Positions 54,533 through 63,487 of a DNA stretch of 64,000 bases are shown one piece after another. The position numbers and the translations under genes are program-made. The stretch is taken from NCBI GenBank assembly GCA_022790855.1, contig JAAVYA010000047.1, forward strand, positions 1 through 64,000, given 5' to 3'. Within the stretch, counting starts at the first letter, position 1; each line of letters starts with the position of its first letter. Source of the stretch: Lachnospiraceae bacterium. GTDB lineage: Bacteria; Bacillota; Clostridia; Lachnospirales; Lachnospiraceae. The notes under the pieces were generated by a model that was not told the origin of the DNA, did not search any database, and saw only the letters and a list, made by a program, of their open reading frames with translations.

Positions 54533-56302
54533 CTACATTTTCTCCGGTGCGGAAAATCCCAGCATATCAATGCAGGCCTCCAGAATCCCTTTTGCCAGCG
54601 TCAAAAGGCGGATATACCCGGCCTGTACCATCACGTCCTCCTCCGCCATGATCTTGGTCTCATGGTAAAAATGATTAAAGGCATTGGCCAAATCGTATAC
54701 ATATGCGCAAACCTTATGGGGCGCCGTCTCTTCATAAGCGTTCTCTATCGCCCCGTTAAACCGGGCCAGCAAAAGCATCAGAGCCTTCTCGCTTTCCGAC
54801 CTGGCGGGCAGGATTTTCGCCCCCTGGGGAAGCTGCTTCTCGCCATAGTATTTTGCCAGGATGGACTTCATACGCACAATGGTATACAAAATATACGGCC
54901 CCGTATTCCCCTCAAAGGAGGTAAACCTGTCGATATCAAAGATATAATCCTTGGACGCCTGGTTGGACAAATCCCCATATTTCACAGCGGATAAAGCCAC
55001 AATTTTTGCCGTGCGCTTTCCGTCCTCTTCCTCCACCGTATGGTTCTCGGAAATCTTTTTATACATCTCCTGGTTGATGCTCTCCAGCAGATACTGAAGG
55101 CGCATCACGCCTCCCTCCCTGGTCTTAAAGGGCTTACCGTCCTTGCCGTTCATAGTCCCAAAGCCCAAGAACGTCAATTTGGTGTCCTCCCCCACCAGGC
55201 CGGTCTTTCTGGCGCAGCGGAATACCTGGGTAAAATACAGTTCCTGACGCTTGTCCACCACATAAATGATCTCATCCGGGTGATAATCCTTCATCCGCCA
55301 CACGATGGTGGCCAGATCCGTCGTATTGTACAGAGAAGCCCCGTCCGACTTTAAAATCATGCAGGGCGGAATTTCTTTGGTATCCGTCTCCTCTTTTACA
55401 TCCACCACCAGGGCTCCTTCGGAGAGATATGCAAATCCGCCTGCCTTCATCTCTTCTACCATGGCCGGGATAAAGGGCTGGGCGTCGGATTCCCCTTTCC
55501 ACAATTCAAAGGAAACATCCAGGTTCTCATAATTGCGCTTCAAGTCCGTCACCGATACGTTCAGGATATGGGCAAGGAGAGCTTGATATCCCCTTCTGCC
55601 CTGCTGCAGCTCATAGGTGGCCTGCATGGCCGCCTCTTTATAAGCTGCATCTTCCTTGGATCTTGCGCTGGCCGCCGGATAAATTTCTTCTAATTGAGAA
55701 ATGGTAAAAGGCGCTTCCTTGGGATATTCTCCCTCATAGCCCTCCTGGAAATACAAAAGCCCCGGCTCCCGCTCTTTTAATTCGGTGATAATCAACCCCA
55801 TCTGCAGGCCCCAGTCCCCCAGATGCACGTCCCCGATCATACGGTGGCCCAAAAAGCTCCCGATCCGCTTTACGCTCTCCCCGATAATGGCGGAACGCAA
55901 ATGTCCTACATGAAGGGGCTTGGCCACATTCGGCCCGCCGTAGTCGATCATAATCGTTTTGGGTTCTTTTGTCTTTTCGCAGCCAAAACGTCCATCATCC
56001 TCCGCCATCTTTTCTAAGTATTCTGCCACCCGCTCCTCCTGTAACTTTAAATTCAAAAATCCAGGCTTCACGGACTCCGCCATGGAAAACAAGGGATGCT
56101 CCTTCAACACGTTCGCAACGGTGTCTGAAATCAGAAAAGGCGCGCACTTATATTCCTTCGCCGCCGCCATGGCCCCATTACACTGGAACTCGCAAAGATC
56201 CGGACGGTTGGAGAGGGTCACCTTTCCATATTTGGGATCATACCCTTGTTTTTGAAACGCTTCCATCACTGCTTCTGTAATTTCATCCATCAACTTTTTC
56301 AT
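54533..56302 (-). CDS. argS: arginyl-tRNA synthetase
   Basis: The 589-residue class I synthetase has an N-terminal Add1 domain (about 1-100), the HIGH motif as HVGH in NVAKPLHVGHLRSAIIGE, and a C-terminal DALR anticodon-binding domain (ANAFNHFYHETKIM). The KMSKS loop appears as PFKTREGG, the usual relaxed form in ArgS. It charges tRNA-Arg. It follows the dapF-like gene by 73 bases on the same strand. Confidence 0.97.
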   Translation of the reverse strand: MKKLMDEITEAVMEAFQKQGYDPKYGKVTLSNRPDLCEFQCNGAMAAAKEYKCAPFLISDTVANVLKEHPLFSMAESVKPGFLNLKLQEERVAEYLEKMAEDDGRFGCEKTKEPKTIMIDYGGPNVAKPLHVGHLRSAIIGESVKRIGSFLGHRMIGDVHLGDWGLQMGLIITELKEREPGLLYFQEGYEGEYPKEAPFTISQLEEIYPAASARSKEDAAYKEAAMQATYELQQGRRGYQALLAHILNVSVTDLKRNYENLDVSFELWKGESDAQPFIPAMVEEMKAGGFAYLSEGALVVDVKEETDTKEIPPCMILKSDGASLYNTTDLATIVWRMKDYHPDEIIYVVDKRQELYFTQVFRCARKTGLVGEDTKLTFLGFGTMNGKDGKPFKTREGGVMRLQYLLESINQEMYKKISENHTVEEEDGKRTAKIVALSAVKYGDLSNQASKDYIFDIDRFTSFEGNTGPYILYTIVRMKSILAKYYGEKQLPQGAKILPARSESEKALMLLLARFNGAIENAYEETAPHKVCAYVYDLANAFNHFYHETKIMAEEDVMVQAGYIRLLTLAKGILEACIDMLGFSAPEKM

Positions 56303-56375
56303 CTTGTACCTCTTTTTTCAACACTTATGATTACATTGCAGACGCTTTTCTACATATCTTCATCCTGGCGTCTGT

Positions 56376-57224
56376 TCAAGCCAAAAAATCCTCGGCTACC
56401 CGAATCTCCCCCACATACTCCACCGGCCCTGTCATAAAAATCGTCCCGTCCGGGCAAAGCTCAATGAACAGGCTGCCTCCTGGCATGTGCACAGTCACCT
56501 GATTCTCCACCAGTCCCATCCGCCTTGCGACCGCCGCTGCCGCACAGGCTCCCGTACCGGAAGCCAGGGTATATCCGGCTCCCCGCTCGTATATCTCAAT
56601 CTGTATATTTTCCCGATCCAGTACCTTTAAAAGCTGCAGATTCATGCGGTTGGGGAAATATCCTGCCCGTTCCACATAAGGCCCCAGCTCCACGGCCTTT
56701 CTTTTGGTAACCTCCTCCAGCATAATGACACAGTTGGGGGTTCCCACAGAAAGACATGTGGTGTTATAAATACTATCATGAAATCTCATAGGGGCATTGA
56801 TGATCTCCATGCCGTCTCCACCCGCCACCGGAATTTCATTCCCTGCATAGCTGGGTTTTCCCATGTTCACCCGGATTTGTTTTGGATCGTCTTTCAGGCA
56901 CTCAATCTCCACAGGACCTAAGACTGTCTGGATAGAAAATTCCGGTTCCTTCACGTAGCCTTCTTCCAGCAAGTATCGGGCAAAAATACGGACGCCGTTT
57001 CCGCTGCGGGAGGCCATGGTTCCATCAGGGTTGTAAATCGTAAGCCCTATCCTGCCCTGTTCCAATATGGGCCCATAAAGAATTCCGTCGGCGCCTACGC
57101 CAAAATTCCTTCTGCACAACCGTTCGATGTATCTGGGGTTTAGCTTTATCTGGTTCTTATTGGGATCCAATATTAGGTAATCATTTCCCAAGCCATGGTA
57201 TTTTTTCATTATGACGTTGTCCAT
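56376..57224 (-). CDS. DapF-like epimerase with both catalytic Cys replaced by Ser
   Basis: The start at 57224 has AGGAG upstream and gives 282 residues, the usual DapF length and fold (KYHGLGNDYLILD, FGVGADGILYG). In DapF the two catalytic Cys lie in CGNGxR and in GETxACGTG. Here the first reads RSGNGVR (Ser74) and the second GYTLASGTG (Ser222), and the substrate-binding Glu before it is Tyr218. It therefore cannot use the Cys/Cys mechanism. Similar Ser forms are, as I recall, annotated as DapF in some Clostridia. It may be an unusual DAP epimerase, or a racemase or isomerase for another compound. The neighbours (argS) do not decide. Confidence 0.85.
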   Translation of the reverse strand: MDNVIMKKYHGLGNDYLILDPNKNQIKLNPRYIERLCRRNFGVGADGILYGPILEQGRIGLTIYNPDGTMASRSGNGVRIFARYLLEEGYVKEPEFSIQTVLGPVEIECLKDDPKQIRVNMGKPSYAGNEIPVAGGDGMEIINAPMRFHDSIYNTTCLSVGTPNCVIMLEEVTKRKAVELGPYVERAGYFPNRMNLQLLKVLDRENIQIEIYERGAGYTLASGTGACAAAAVARRMGLVENQVTVHMPGGSLFIELCPDGTIFMTGPVEYVGEIRVAEDFLA

Positions 57225-57334
57225 TTTTAGGTCTCCTATTATGCTGTTCACTTATCATAATAGTATTCCCTATGCAGAAAAAATATGATTGCGGCTTATA
57301 AACGGATTCCAATGCAGGGCAGCTCCATTTCACA

Positions 57335-57640
57335 CTAACTTTCTTTACCAGATTCAATATTTTTTTCTAATTGGCGCTTTCTTTCGTCCAGGATACGGTT
57401 GATTTCTGCTTGATCGGCTTCTTGTTTTTGTTCCTGCTGCTGTACCATCTCTTGAATCTTCTGAAGCTTTTGGGCCTCTCCTTCTTGTTTTCTTTTTTCT
57501 AATTGATCCAGAATCTCTTCGGCTTCTGCTTTCTGGGGTTTTTCCCCGATGACCTCTGGGGGAGCGTATATGACGTTCCTGCGCTTTATGATGCTGTGGG
57601 CCATTTTTTCTCTTTGATTTCTTTTATCTATGTAATCCAT
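57335..57640 (-). CDS. charged coiled-coil protein
   Basis: I do not recognise this 101-residue protein. It is rich in Glu, Gln and Lys, and residues 38-95 should form a long coiled coil (ILDQLEKRKQEGEAQKLQKI). No membrane segment is seen. It lies directly upstream of sigG on the opposite strand and may be a sporulation or structural protein, without direct evidence. Confidence 0.6.
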   Translation of the reverse strand: MDYIDKRNQREKMAHSIIKRRNVIYAPPEVIGEKPQKAEAEEILDQLEKRKQEGEAQKLQKIQEMVQQQEQKQEADQAEINRILDERKRQLEKNIESGKES

Positions 57641-57690
57641 AACGAATCCCTCCGCTATCTTTTTGTTTTTATTCTAACACAAAATTTTTA

Positions 57691-57721
57691 TGAATAAAAG
57701 TAGCAAAATCGGAGCATTCTT
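57691..57721 (+). promoter_or_regulatory. forespore (sigma-F/G) promoter of sigG
   Basis: TGAATAA (57691-57697) and CATTCTT (57715-57721) are separated by 17 bases, close to the sigma-F/sigma-G pattern (GNATA-like -35, CATnnT-like -10). It lies 34 bases before the sigG start, fitting forespore expression and self-activation. Confidence 0.7.
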
Positions 57722-57754
57722 TTTTTATAACAATAGCACTCGGAGGTACTCATC

Positions 57755-58540
57755 ATGGCAGTTTATAAAGTCGAAATCTGCGGCGTAAATACCGCTAAGC
57801 TCCCCGTTCTGAAGGAGGATGAAAAGGAAGATCTTTTCAAACGCATTAAGGAAGGGGACATGGCTGCCAGGGAACAGTACATTAAGGGAAATCTGCGCCT
57901 TGTACTAAGCGTTATCAAGCGTTTTTCTTCCAGCAACGAAAATGTGGACGACCTGTTTCAAATCGGCTGTATCGGCCTGATCAAATCCATTGACAATTTT
58001 GACCCCACCATGAACGTAAAGTTCTCCACCTATGCGGTTCCAATGATTATCGGGGAGATCCGCCGGTATCTCAGGGACAACAACTCCATCCGGGTCAGCC
58101 GCTCTCTTCGGGACACCGCTTACAAAGCCATCCACACCCGGGAGCTTCTCACAAAGCAGAATCTCCAGGAGCCCACGATTCCAGAAATCGCAGCTGAAAT
58201 CGGTCTCTCCAAGGAAGACATCGTTTTTGCCCTAGACGCCATCCAAAGTCCGGTAAGCCTTTATGAGCCGGTATACACAGACGGGGGTGATACGCTCTAC
58301 GTCATGGACCAGATCAGCGATAAGAAAAACAAGGAAGAAAACTGGGTGGAGGAGCTATCCTTAAACGACGCTATGCAGCGGCTGGGAGAGCGGGAAAACT
58401 ATATCATCCAGCTAAGGTTTTTTCAGGGAAAAACCCAGATGGAAGTTGCAGAGGAAATCCAAATCTCCCAGGCCCAGGTCAGCAGGCTGGAAAAATCAGC
58501 CCTGAAAACCATGAAAAATTATCTTTCTGCAACAAAATAG
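57755..58540 (+). CDS. sigG: sporulation sigma factor G
   Basis: The 261-residue protein opens with YKVEICGVNTAKLPVL, the SigG signature, and has region 2 (NLRLVLSVIKRF, VDDLFQIGCIGLIKSIDNF, KFSTYAVPMIIGEIRRYLRD), region 3 and region 4 (EEIQISQAQVSRLEKSAL). It directs late forespore transcription. It has a GGAGG ribosome site. In many relatives sigG directly follows sigE on the same strand; here it is on the opposite strand with an RNA-processing nuclease gene between. Confidence 0.97.
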   Translation: MAVYKVEICGVNTAKLPVLKEDEKEDLFKRIKEGDMAAREQYIKGNLRLVLSVIKRFSSSNENVDDLFQIGCIGLIKSIDNFDPTMNVKFSTYAVPMIIGEIRRYLRDNNSIRVSRSLRDTAYKAIHTRELLTKQNLQEPTIPEIAAEIGLSKEDIVFALDAIQSPVSLYEPVYTDGGDTLYVMDQISDKKNKEENWVEELSLNDAMQRLGERENYIIQLRFFQGKTQMEVAEEIQISQAQVSRLEKSALKTMKNYLSATK

Positions 58541-58564
58541 AGTCCTTCCGCTCCGAATTTTCTG

Positions 58565-60166
58565 CTATCGACTCCACTTATCGCATAAGGAGTTCACCTG
58601 ATCTGCAAATTTCGCCAAATCCTTATTGGCAAGCCCCTCGTTCTTCCTGATCACAGAAAGCAGACGCTCTCCGGCGGCCAGAAGCCTTGCAAATACATTG
58701 GAAGAAGCCCTGGTATCTTTGGTCTTTTTCATCTTTGCTTCCCGGCTGCCCTGGGCAATACACTCGTTGGTCAAAAGATCATAGCAGTCGCCGCTGTAAG
58801 GCGCCACCGCCTCAATCCCTAAGCTTTTCTGGATTTCGGCTGCAAATTGGTCCGTCACTTTGTCTTCCCCGTGAACTACAAATACACGCCGGGGCTTTTT
58901 TTGAAACGCTCCAATCCAGTGCAGCAGATGTTCCTGGTCTGCATGGCCGCTTAAGCCCCGAAGGTTTAAAATACGGGCTTTTACTTCAATATTCTCTCCA
59001 AACAGCCGCACCTGTTTCACACCATTTAGAAGCTGATTTCCCAGGGTTCCCGGAACCTGGAATCCCACAAACAGAATCGTGGATTCCTTCCGCCACAGAT
59101 TATGCTTTAAATGATGGCGGATCCGCCCCGCCTCGCACATGCCGGAAGCCGAGATAATTACCACCGGCCTGCTTTCAAAATTGATCATTTTAGATTCATC
59201 GCTGGTAACAGCCGTCTTAAGCCCCGCAAACCCGATGGGATTGATCCCCTGGTGCACCAGAGCCTTTGCCTCGTCGTCAAAGCATTCCGAGACGCTTTCC
59301 TGGAAAATACTGGTGGCCTCCACTGCCAGGGGGCTGTCTATGTAAGTAATAAAATCTTCATATTCCGGAAGCATATGTTCGGACTTGATCCTTCTTAAAA
59401 AATACAGCATTTCCTGGGTTCTGCCCACGGAAAACGCCGGAATTACCAGATTCCCCCCTTTTTGGAAGGTCTGCTTTAATACCTGGGCAAGTTCCGCGGC
59501 ATAGTCCGGGGGCGCCGGCTGGATACGGTCTCCATAGGTGGATTCCATCACCACATAATCCGCTTCCTCCAAGTATGTAGGATCTTTGATCAGGGGCTTG
59601 TTTCCATGGCCGATATCCCCGGAAAATACAATTTTTACTTCTTCTCCATTCTCAGTTCCCCATACCTCAATGCTGGCCGACCCCAACAAATGGCCTGCAT
59701 CCACAAAACGGATCCGGATTCCCGGAGACAATTCCATGATTTTTTCATATTCACATGGAACAAAATGATTTAGGACCCCTTGAGCGTCTTCCATATTATA
59801 CATAGGCTCAATTTCCGGCCTTCCGGCTCTTCTGGCCTTCCGGTTCTTCCACTCCGCCTCAAACATCTGGATATGGGCCGAATCTTTTAACATAATGTTG
59901 CACAGATCGCAGGTGGCTTTGGTGGCAAATATATTCCCTCGGAATCCGTGGCTGTACAACAGCGGCAGCAGTCCGGAATGGTCAATGTGGGCATGGGTGA
60001 TCAGGCAGTAGTCAATTTGGGAAGCATTTACCGGAATCTGCTGGTTCTCATACAGATCCGCCCCCTGCTCCATGCCGCAGTCCACCAAAATGTGCTTATC
60101 CCCTAATTGCAGATAATGGCAGCTTCCGGTTACCTCATGGGCAGCTCCTAAAAATTCCAATCTCAT
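58565..60166 (-). CDS. MBL-fold/beta-CASP RNA nuclease-like protein
   Basis: The start at 60166 has AAGGAG and gives 533 residues. The metallo-beta-lactamase site is intact (THAHIDHSGLLPLL, GHLLGSASIEV), and the beta-CASP insert and RMMBL part (ILNLRGLSGHADQEHLLHWI) follow, with the conserved SGMCEAGRIRHHL. These zinc enzymes cut RNA (CPSF73-like). The last 60 residues are an extra helical tail. It lies between sigE and the inverted sigG. Confidence 0.92.
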   Translation of the reverse strand: MRLEFLGAAHEVTGSCHYLQLGDKHILVDCGMEQGADLYENQQIPVNASQIDYCLITHAHIDHSGLLPLLYSHGFRGNIFATKATCDLCNIMLKDSAHIQMFEAEWKNRKARRAGRPEIEPMYNMEDAQGVLNHFVPCEYEKIMELSPGIRIRFVDAGHLLGSASIEVWGTENGEEVKIVFSGDIGHGNKPLIKDPTYLEEADYVVMESTYGDRIQPAPPDYAAELAQVLKQTFQKGGNLVIPAFSVGRTQEMLYFLRRIKSEHMLPEYEDFITYIDSPLAVEATSIFQESVSECFDDEAKALVHQGINPIGFAGLKTAVTSDESKMINFESRPVVIISASGMCEAGRIRHHLKHNLWRKESTILFVGFQVPGTLGNQLLNGVKQVRLFGENIEVKARILNLRGLSGHADQEHLLHWIGAFQKKPRRVFVVHGEDKVTDQFAAEIQKSLGIEAVAPYSGDCYDLLTNECIAQGSREAKMKKTKDTRASSNVFARLLAAGERLLSVIRKNEGLANKDLAKFADQVNSLCDKWSR

Positions 60167-60258
60167 ATAGCACTTCTCCTTTTTCAGTTGTGATGTCATA
60201 TCATTCCTGCCTCTATTCTACCAAATCAGATTGTGTGCTACAAGTAAATTCTGCAAAC

Positions 60259-60999
60259 TTACTGGAACTTTACAATTTCCTTTTTCAGACGCTTCATGAT
60301 CTTCTTTTCCAGCCTGGAAATATAGGACTGGGATATGCCAAGAAGATCCGCCACCTCCTTTTGAGTCAGCTCCGGCGCACTCTCCCCCGCCAGCCCAAAC
60401 CGCAGCTCCACAATGGTACGCTCTCTGGGGGAAAGCTTCTCAATGGCTTTCTTTAACAGGCTCTTTTCTACTTCCGTCTCAATATCCCGGTAAATAATAT
60501 CCTCGTCCGTCCCCAAAATATCAGAGAGCAACAGTTCATTGCCGTCCCAGTCCACATTCAGGGGTTCATCAATGGATACCTCCAGCTTTGTTTTGCTGTT
60601 GCGGCGCAGGTACATCAGAATCTCATTTTCAATACACCGGCTGGCATAGGTGGCAAGCTTGATATTTTTCTGGGGGTTGAATGTATTGATGGCTTTGATC
60701 AGGCCAATGGTGCCAATGGAAATTAAATCTTCTACTCCGATTCCCGTATTGTCAAATTTTTTTGCTATATAGACCACAAGGCGCAGATTGTGTTCTATAA
60801 GGCGGCTTTTCGCCCTGTCTGATTCTTCCGAAGAAAGCTGTTCGATACAGTGCATTTCCTCCTGCAGCTCTAAGGGGGGCGGAAGTACCTCTGCGCCGCC
60901 GATATAGTGGATATCGCCTTTTTTCATCATCAGCATATTATGTACGGTCATCATCAGCTTCAACTGGAAACGCTTTGGTATGGCTATTTTAATGTACAT
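60259..60999 (-). CDS. sigE: sporulation sigma factor E (precursor)
   Basis: The 246-residue protein starts with a basic and hydrophobic prosequence (about 1-30) ending before [13 protein letters not shown], as in pro-sigma-E. Region 2 ([51 protein letters not shown]) and region 4 ([20 protein letters not shown]) are clear. The prosequence must be removed by SpoIIGA in the mother cell. It starts 12 bases after spoIIGA with an AGGAGG site. Confidence 0.98.
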   Translation of the reverse strand: MYIKIAIPKRFQLKLMMTVHNMLMMKKGDIHYIGGAEVLPPPLELQEEMHCIEQLSSEESDRAKSRLIEHNLRLVVYIAKKFDNTGIGVEDLISIGTIGLIKAINTFNPQKNIKLATYASRCIENEILMYLRRNSKTKLEVSIDEPLNVDWDGNELLLSDILGTDEDIIYRDIETEVEKSLLKKAIEKLSPRERTIVELRFGLAGESAPELTQKEVADLLGISQSYISRLEKKIMKRLKKEIVKFQ

Positions 61000-61011
61000 G
61001 AAAACCTCCTG

Positions 61012-61809
61012 TTACAACGACTTATATGTTGCGTTTAATATCACCTGATAGTCCCTGTTTTGAAACAGTTTTTCTTTTGCAAGCCCAAACACCGGCCCAT
61101 CCACAAGCCTTGGGACTGCCTCCTCCCCATCCCCCTGCCTTTTTACATACATGGCTTTTAGGGTAACCACCGGCAGCAGGCCGTCTTCCTGCCCCAGGGA
61201 GTGAAAGGGAATGTAACGAATGGGCAAATGTTCTTTTGTAAGCGCTTCCTTCAGCAATTCTTCCTGTATAATATGTACCGGCTTCTTCATCATCGGGTCG
61301 GTAAGGAGATTTCCGGTATCCAGAAATCCCGTAAGCAGCATGGTTTCCTGATGAGTCAGCAGGAGGATCTCATAACTATCCCACTCCTGTCTGCACTCCT
61401 CTATTTTATAGAGAATAATCATGGAAAGCCCAAAGCCTGCCAACGCCCATATGGCAAAATAGCGCCACTGTCCTAAGGTGGATACGGCAAAGTTTAAAAC
61501 GCCTCCCAAAAGAAGCGTCATCACGTAAGCCCGAAACATATCTCTCGCAAAAATCTTTGGGTTCTTTTTCCCAAACCCAAACAGGATCATAATGGGATTT
61601 ATCACAACATGGATACATAACTGATACCAGGACAATCCCGGCAGCCATAAGAAAAGGATGACAGAGGCCGTAGCGCCAAAGCCGGCGGAAAGAAGAATGC
61701 GCCATATCTTTGCCGGATACTTTCCAAGCTGCCGCACCAAGAACAGTACCAGGGCATCCATAGCAAAATTCATTACCCAGAACACATCCAGGTAAACCAC
61801 ATACTTCAC
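61012..61809 (-). CDS. spoIIGA: pro-sigma-E processing protease SpoIIGA
   Basis: A GTG start at 61809, 6 bases after GGAGGTGTCCT-type ribosome site, gives 265 residues. Five membrane segments fill the N-terminal half (VVYLDVFWVMNFAMDALVLF onward). The C-terminal half has the aspartic-protease motif LTGFLDTGN (Asp164), the catalytic residue. It cuts pro-sigma-E after receiving the forespore signal (SpoIIR). It forms an operon with sigE behind a Spo0A-type promoter. Confidence 0.96.
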   Translation of the reverse strand: MKYVVYLDVFWVMNFAMDALVLFLVRQLGKYPAKIWRILLSAGFGATASVILFLWLPGLSWYQLCIHVVINPIMILFGFGKKNPKIFARDMFRAYVMTLLLGGVLNFAVSTLGQWRYFAIWALAGFGLSMIILYKIEECRQEWDSYEILLLTHQETMLLTGFLDTGNLLTDPMMKKPVHIIQEELLKEALTKEHLPIRYIPFHSLGQEDGLLPVVTLKAMYVKRQGDGEEAVPRLVDGPVFGLAKEKLFQNRDYQVILNATYKSL

Positions 61810-61837
61810 AGGACACCTCCTCTTTCTGCATGTTCTC

Positions 61838-61912
61838 ATTATATGATTTTATGACTGCTTTTTTTGTCAAAACAGGGAACGAATTTGAATTTTTGATTTA
61901 CAAGATTTGACA
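61838..61912 (-). promoter_or_regulatory. spoIIG-type promoter with long spacer and Spo0A boxes
   Basis: On the minus strand TTGACA (61870-61865) and TATAAT (61843-61838) are consensus boxes with a 21-base spacer, the unusual length known from the Spo0A-activated spoIIG promoter of Bacillus subtilis. A 0A-box-like TTTGTCAAAA overlaps the -35 box (61863-61872), and another TGTCAAA lies at 61912-61906. Phosphorylated Spo0A should turn on spoIIGA-sigE here. Confidence 0.8.
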
Positions 61913-61954
61913 GAGCCTATATACTGCCCCAGAGTCTTTTTAGTGCATTGTAAA

Positions 61955-62015
61955 GTAACAGTTTTATCATACGGACTATGCAGTAAATACAAAGTCCGTA
62001 TGATAAAACTGTTAC
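61955..62015. repeat. 23-bp perfect inverted repeat
   Basis: Bases 61955-61977 and 61993-62015 are perfect reverse complements around a 15-base AT-rich loop. The element lies between ftsZ and the spoIIGA promoter. It has no T-run next to the stem and could be a small mobile palindrome, a structured transcript end of ftsZ or a protein site. Confidence 0.85.
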
Positions 62016-62023
62016 ATTGTAAA

Positions 62024-62053
62024 CGCGGCTTCTGCCGAGTGGCAAAAACCGCG
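62024..62053 (-). terminator. hairpin after ftsZ
   Basis: CGCGGCTTCTGCC (62024-62036) pairs with GGCAAAAACCGCG (62041-62053), with two mismatches. On the minus strand it begins 12 bases after the ftsZ stop and is followed by TTTACA. It may end the ftsZ transcript together with the 23-bp repeat. Confidence 0.6.
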
Positions 62054-62065
62054 CATAAGACCAAA

Positions 62066-63277
62066 TTATTGTTTTCTGGTATTTTTCAAAAACTCCGGAA
62101 TCTTAATATCCTTCTCGGGAATACTGCTCTCCGGACGCTTGGGACGCTGCAGGCCGCTTAAAATATTGGAGGTACTGTTACTAAATTCCCCCGCCCCTGC
62201 TGTTCCGTAGGAAACATTCGGCCGGATCCCAGCCCCTGCCTGAGGCCTTGTGCCGGACAAGCCTCCCGCCTGCCGCACCGGGGTATTTCCATATTTCATA
62301 CTGGGCATAATCTTTGGCGTACTGGCTGCCGTCTCAAGACCTGTGGCAATGACTGTGATAATTGCCTCGTCCACCATGGATTCATCGTACTTAGCGCCGA
62401 AGATAATATTGGCGTTATCGCCCGCAAGATCCTGTACGTAGCTGGCCGCATCATTGGCGTCCATCAGGGAAATATCACCGGATACATTAATAATCACATG
62501 GGACGCCCCTGCAATGGTGGTCTCCAAAAGCGGGCTAGCGACTGCAAGCTTCACTGCATCCACGGCTTTGTCATCCCCCTTGGCTTCTCCAATGCCGATA
62601 TGAGCCATGCCTTTATCCTTCATAACCGTCTGCACATCTGCAAAATCAAGATTGATCAGAGCCGGTACATTGATCAGATCCGTAATTCCCTGGACTGCCT
62701 GCTGGAGTACTTCATCCGCCTTCTTTAAAGCGTCCGGCATCGTGGTTCTTCTGTCCACGATCTCCAAAAGCTTATCATTGGGGATTACAATGAGGGTATC
62801 CACATTCTCTTTCAGACGCTCAATACCGGACAGGGCATTCACCATACGGGTCTTTGCTTCAAACTTAAAAGGCTTTGTCACTACGCCTACCGTCAGAATC
62901 CCCTGCTCTTTGGCAATATGGGCTACCACAGGAGCCGCCCCCGTACCGGTGCCGCCTCCCATGCCGCAGGTTACAAACACCATATCTGCTCCCCGGATCG
63001 CAGATGAGAGCTCTTCACTGCTCTCCTCTGCCGCCTTCTCTCCAATCTCCGGCTGAGCCCCTGCTCCTAATCCCTTGGTCAGCTTCTCTCCAATCTGAAT
63101 CAGCGTAGGAGCCTTACAAAGCATCAGAGCCTGCTTGTCCGTATTCACACCGACAAACTCCACACCGCCGATGTTCTCATCAATCATTCTATTAACAGCA
63201 TTATTTCCAGCCCCGCCTACACCAACGACGATAATCTTTGCACTGGAATCTGCTTCTGTTGTCTTAATCTCCAGCAA
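62066..63277 (-). CDS. ftsZ: cell-division protein FtsZ
   Basis: A TTG start at 63277 with AGGAGG 7 bases upstream gives 403 residues; upstream in-frame codons lack support. The tubulin-like GTPase shows [15 protein letters not shown], the tubulin signature [13 protein letters not shown], and [12 protein letters not shown] flexible linker (about 320-385) leads to the C-terminal peptide ([10 protein letters not shown]) that binds division partners. It builds the division ring and is also needed for the sporulation septum. Confidence 0.97.
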   Translation of the reverse strand: MLEIKTTEADSSAKIIVVGVGGAGNNAVNRMIDENIGGVEFVGVNTDKQALMLCKAPTLIQIGEKLTKGLGAGAQPEIGEKAAEESSEELSSAIRGADMVFVTCGMGGGTGTGAAPVVAHIAKEQGILTVGVVTKPFKFEAKTRMVNALSGIERLKENVDTLIVIPNDKLLEIVDRRTTMPDALKKADEVLQQAVQGITDLINVPALINLDFADVQTVMKDKGMAHIGIGEAKGDDKAVDAVKLAVASPLLETTIAGASHVIINVSGDISLMDANDAASYVQDLAGDNANIIFGAKYDESMVDEAIITVIATGLETAASTPKIMPSMKYGNTPVRQAGGLSGTRPQAGAGIRPNVSYGTAGAGEFSNSTSNILSGLQRPKRPESSIPEKDIKIPEFLKNTRKQ

Positions 63278-63487
63278 GGTATTTCCTCCTTTTATTCCTG
63301 GCATAGAATTTGCTGACATAACCTTTCTATATGTACCAGTTCTCAATTTTACCTTTTTATATCAAGCTTTTGTTGCCTGTATCTTAATCCTTTTCTATGC
63401 TTTCATTATGACCATATTTACTATAATATAATTTTTCCCGGAATTAATCAACCTAATTTTGTAAATTTATCAAAAAATATCACTTTT

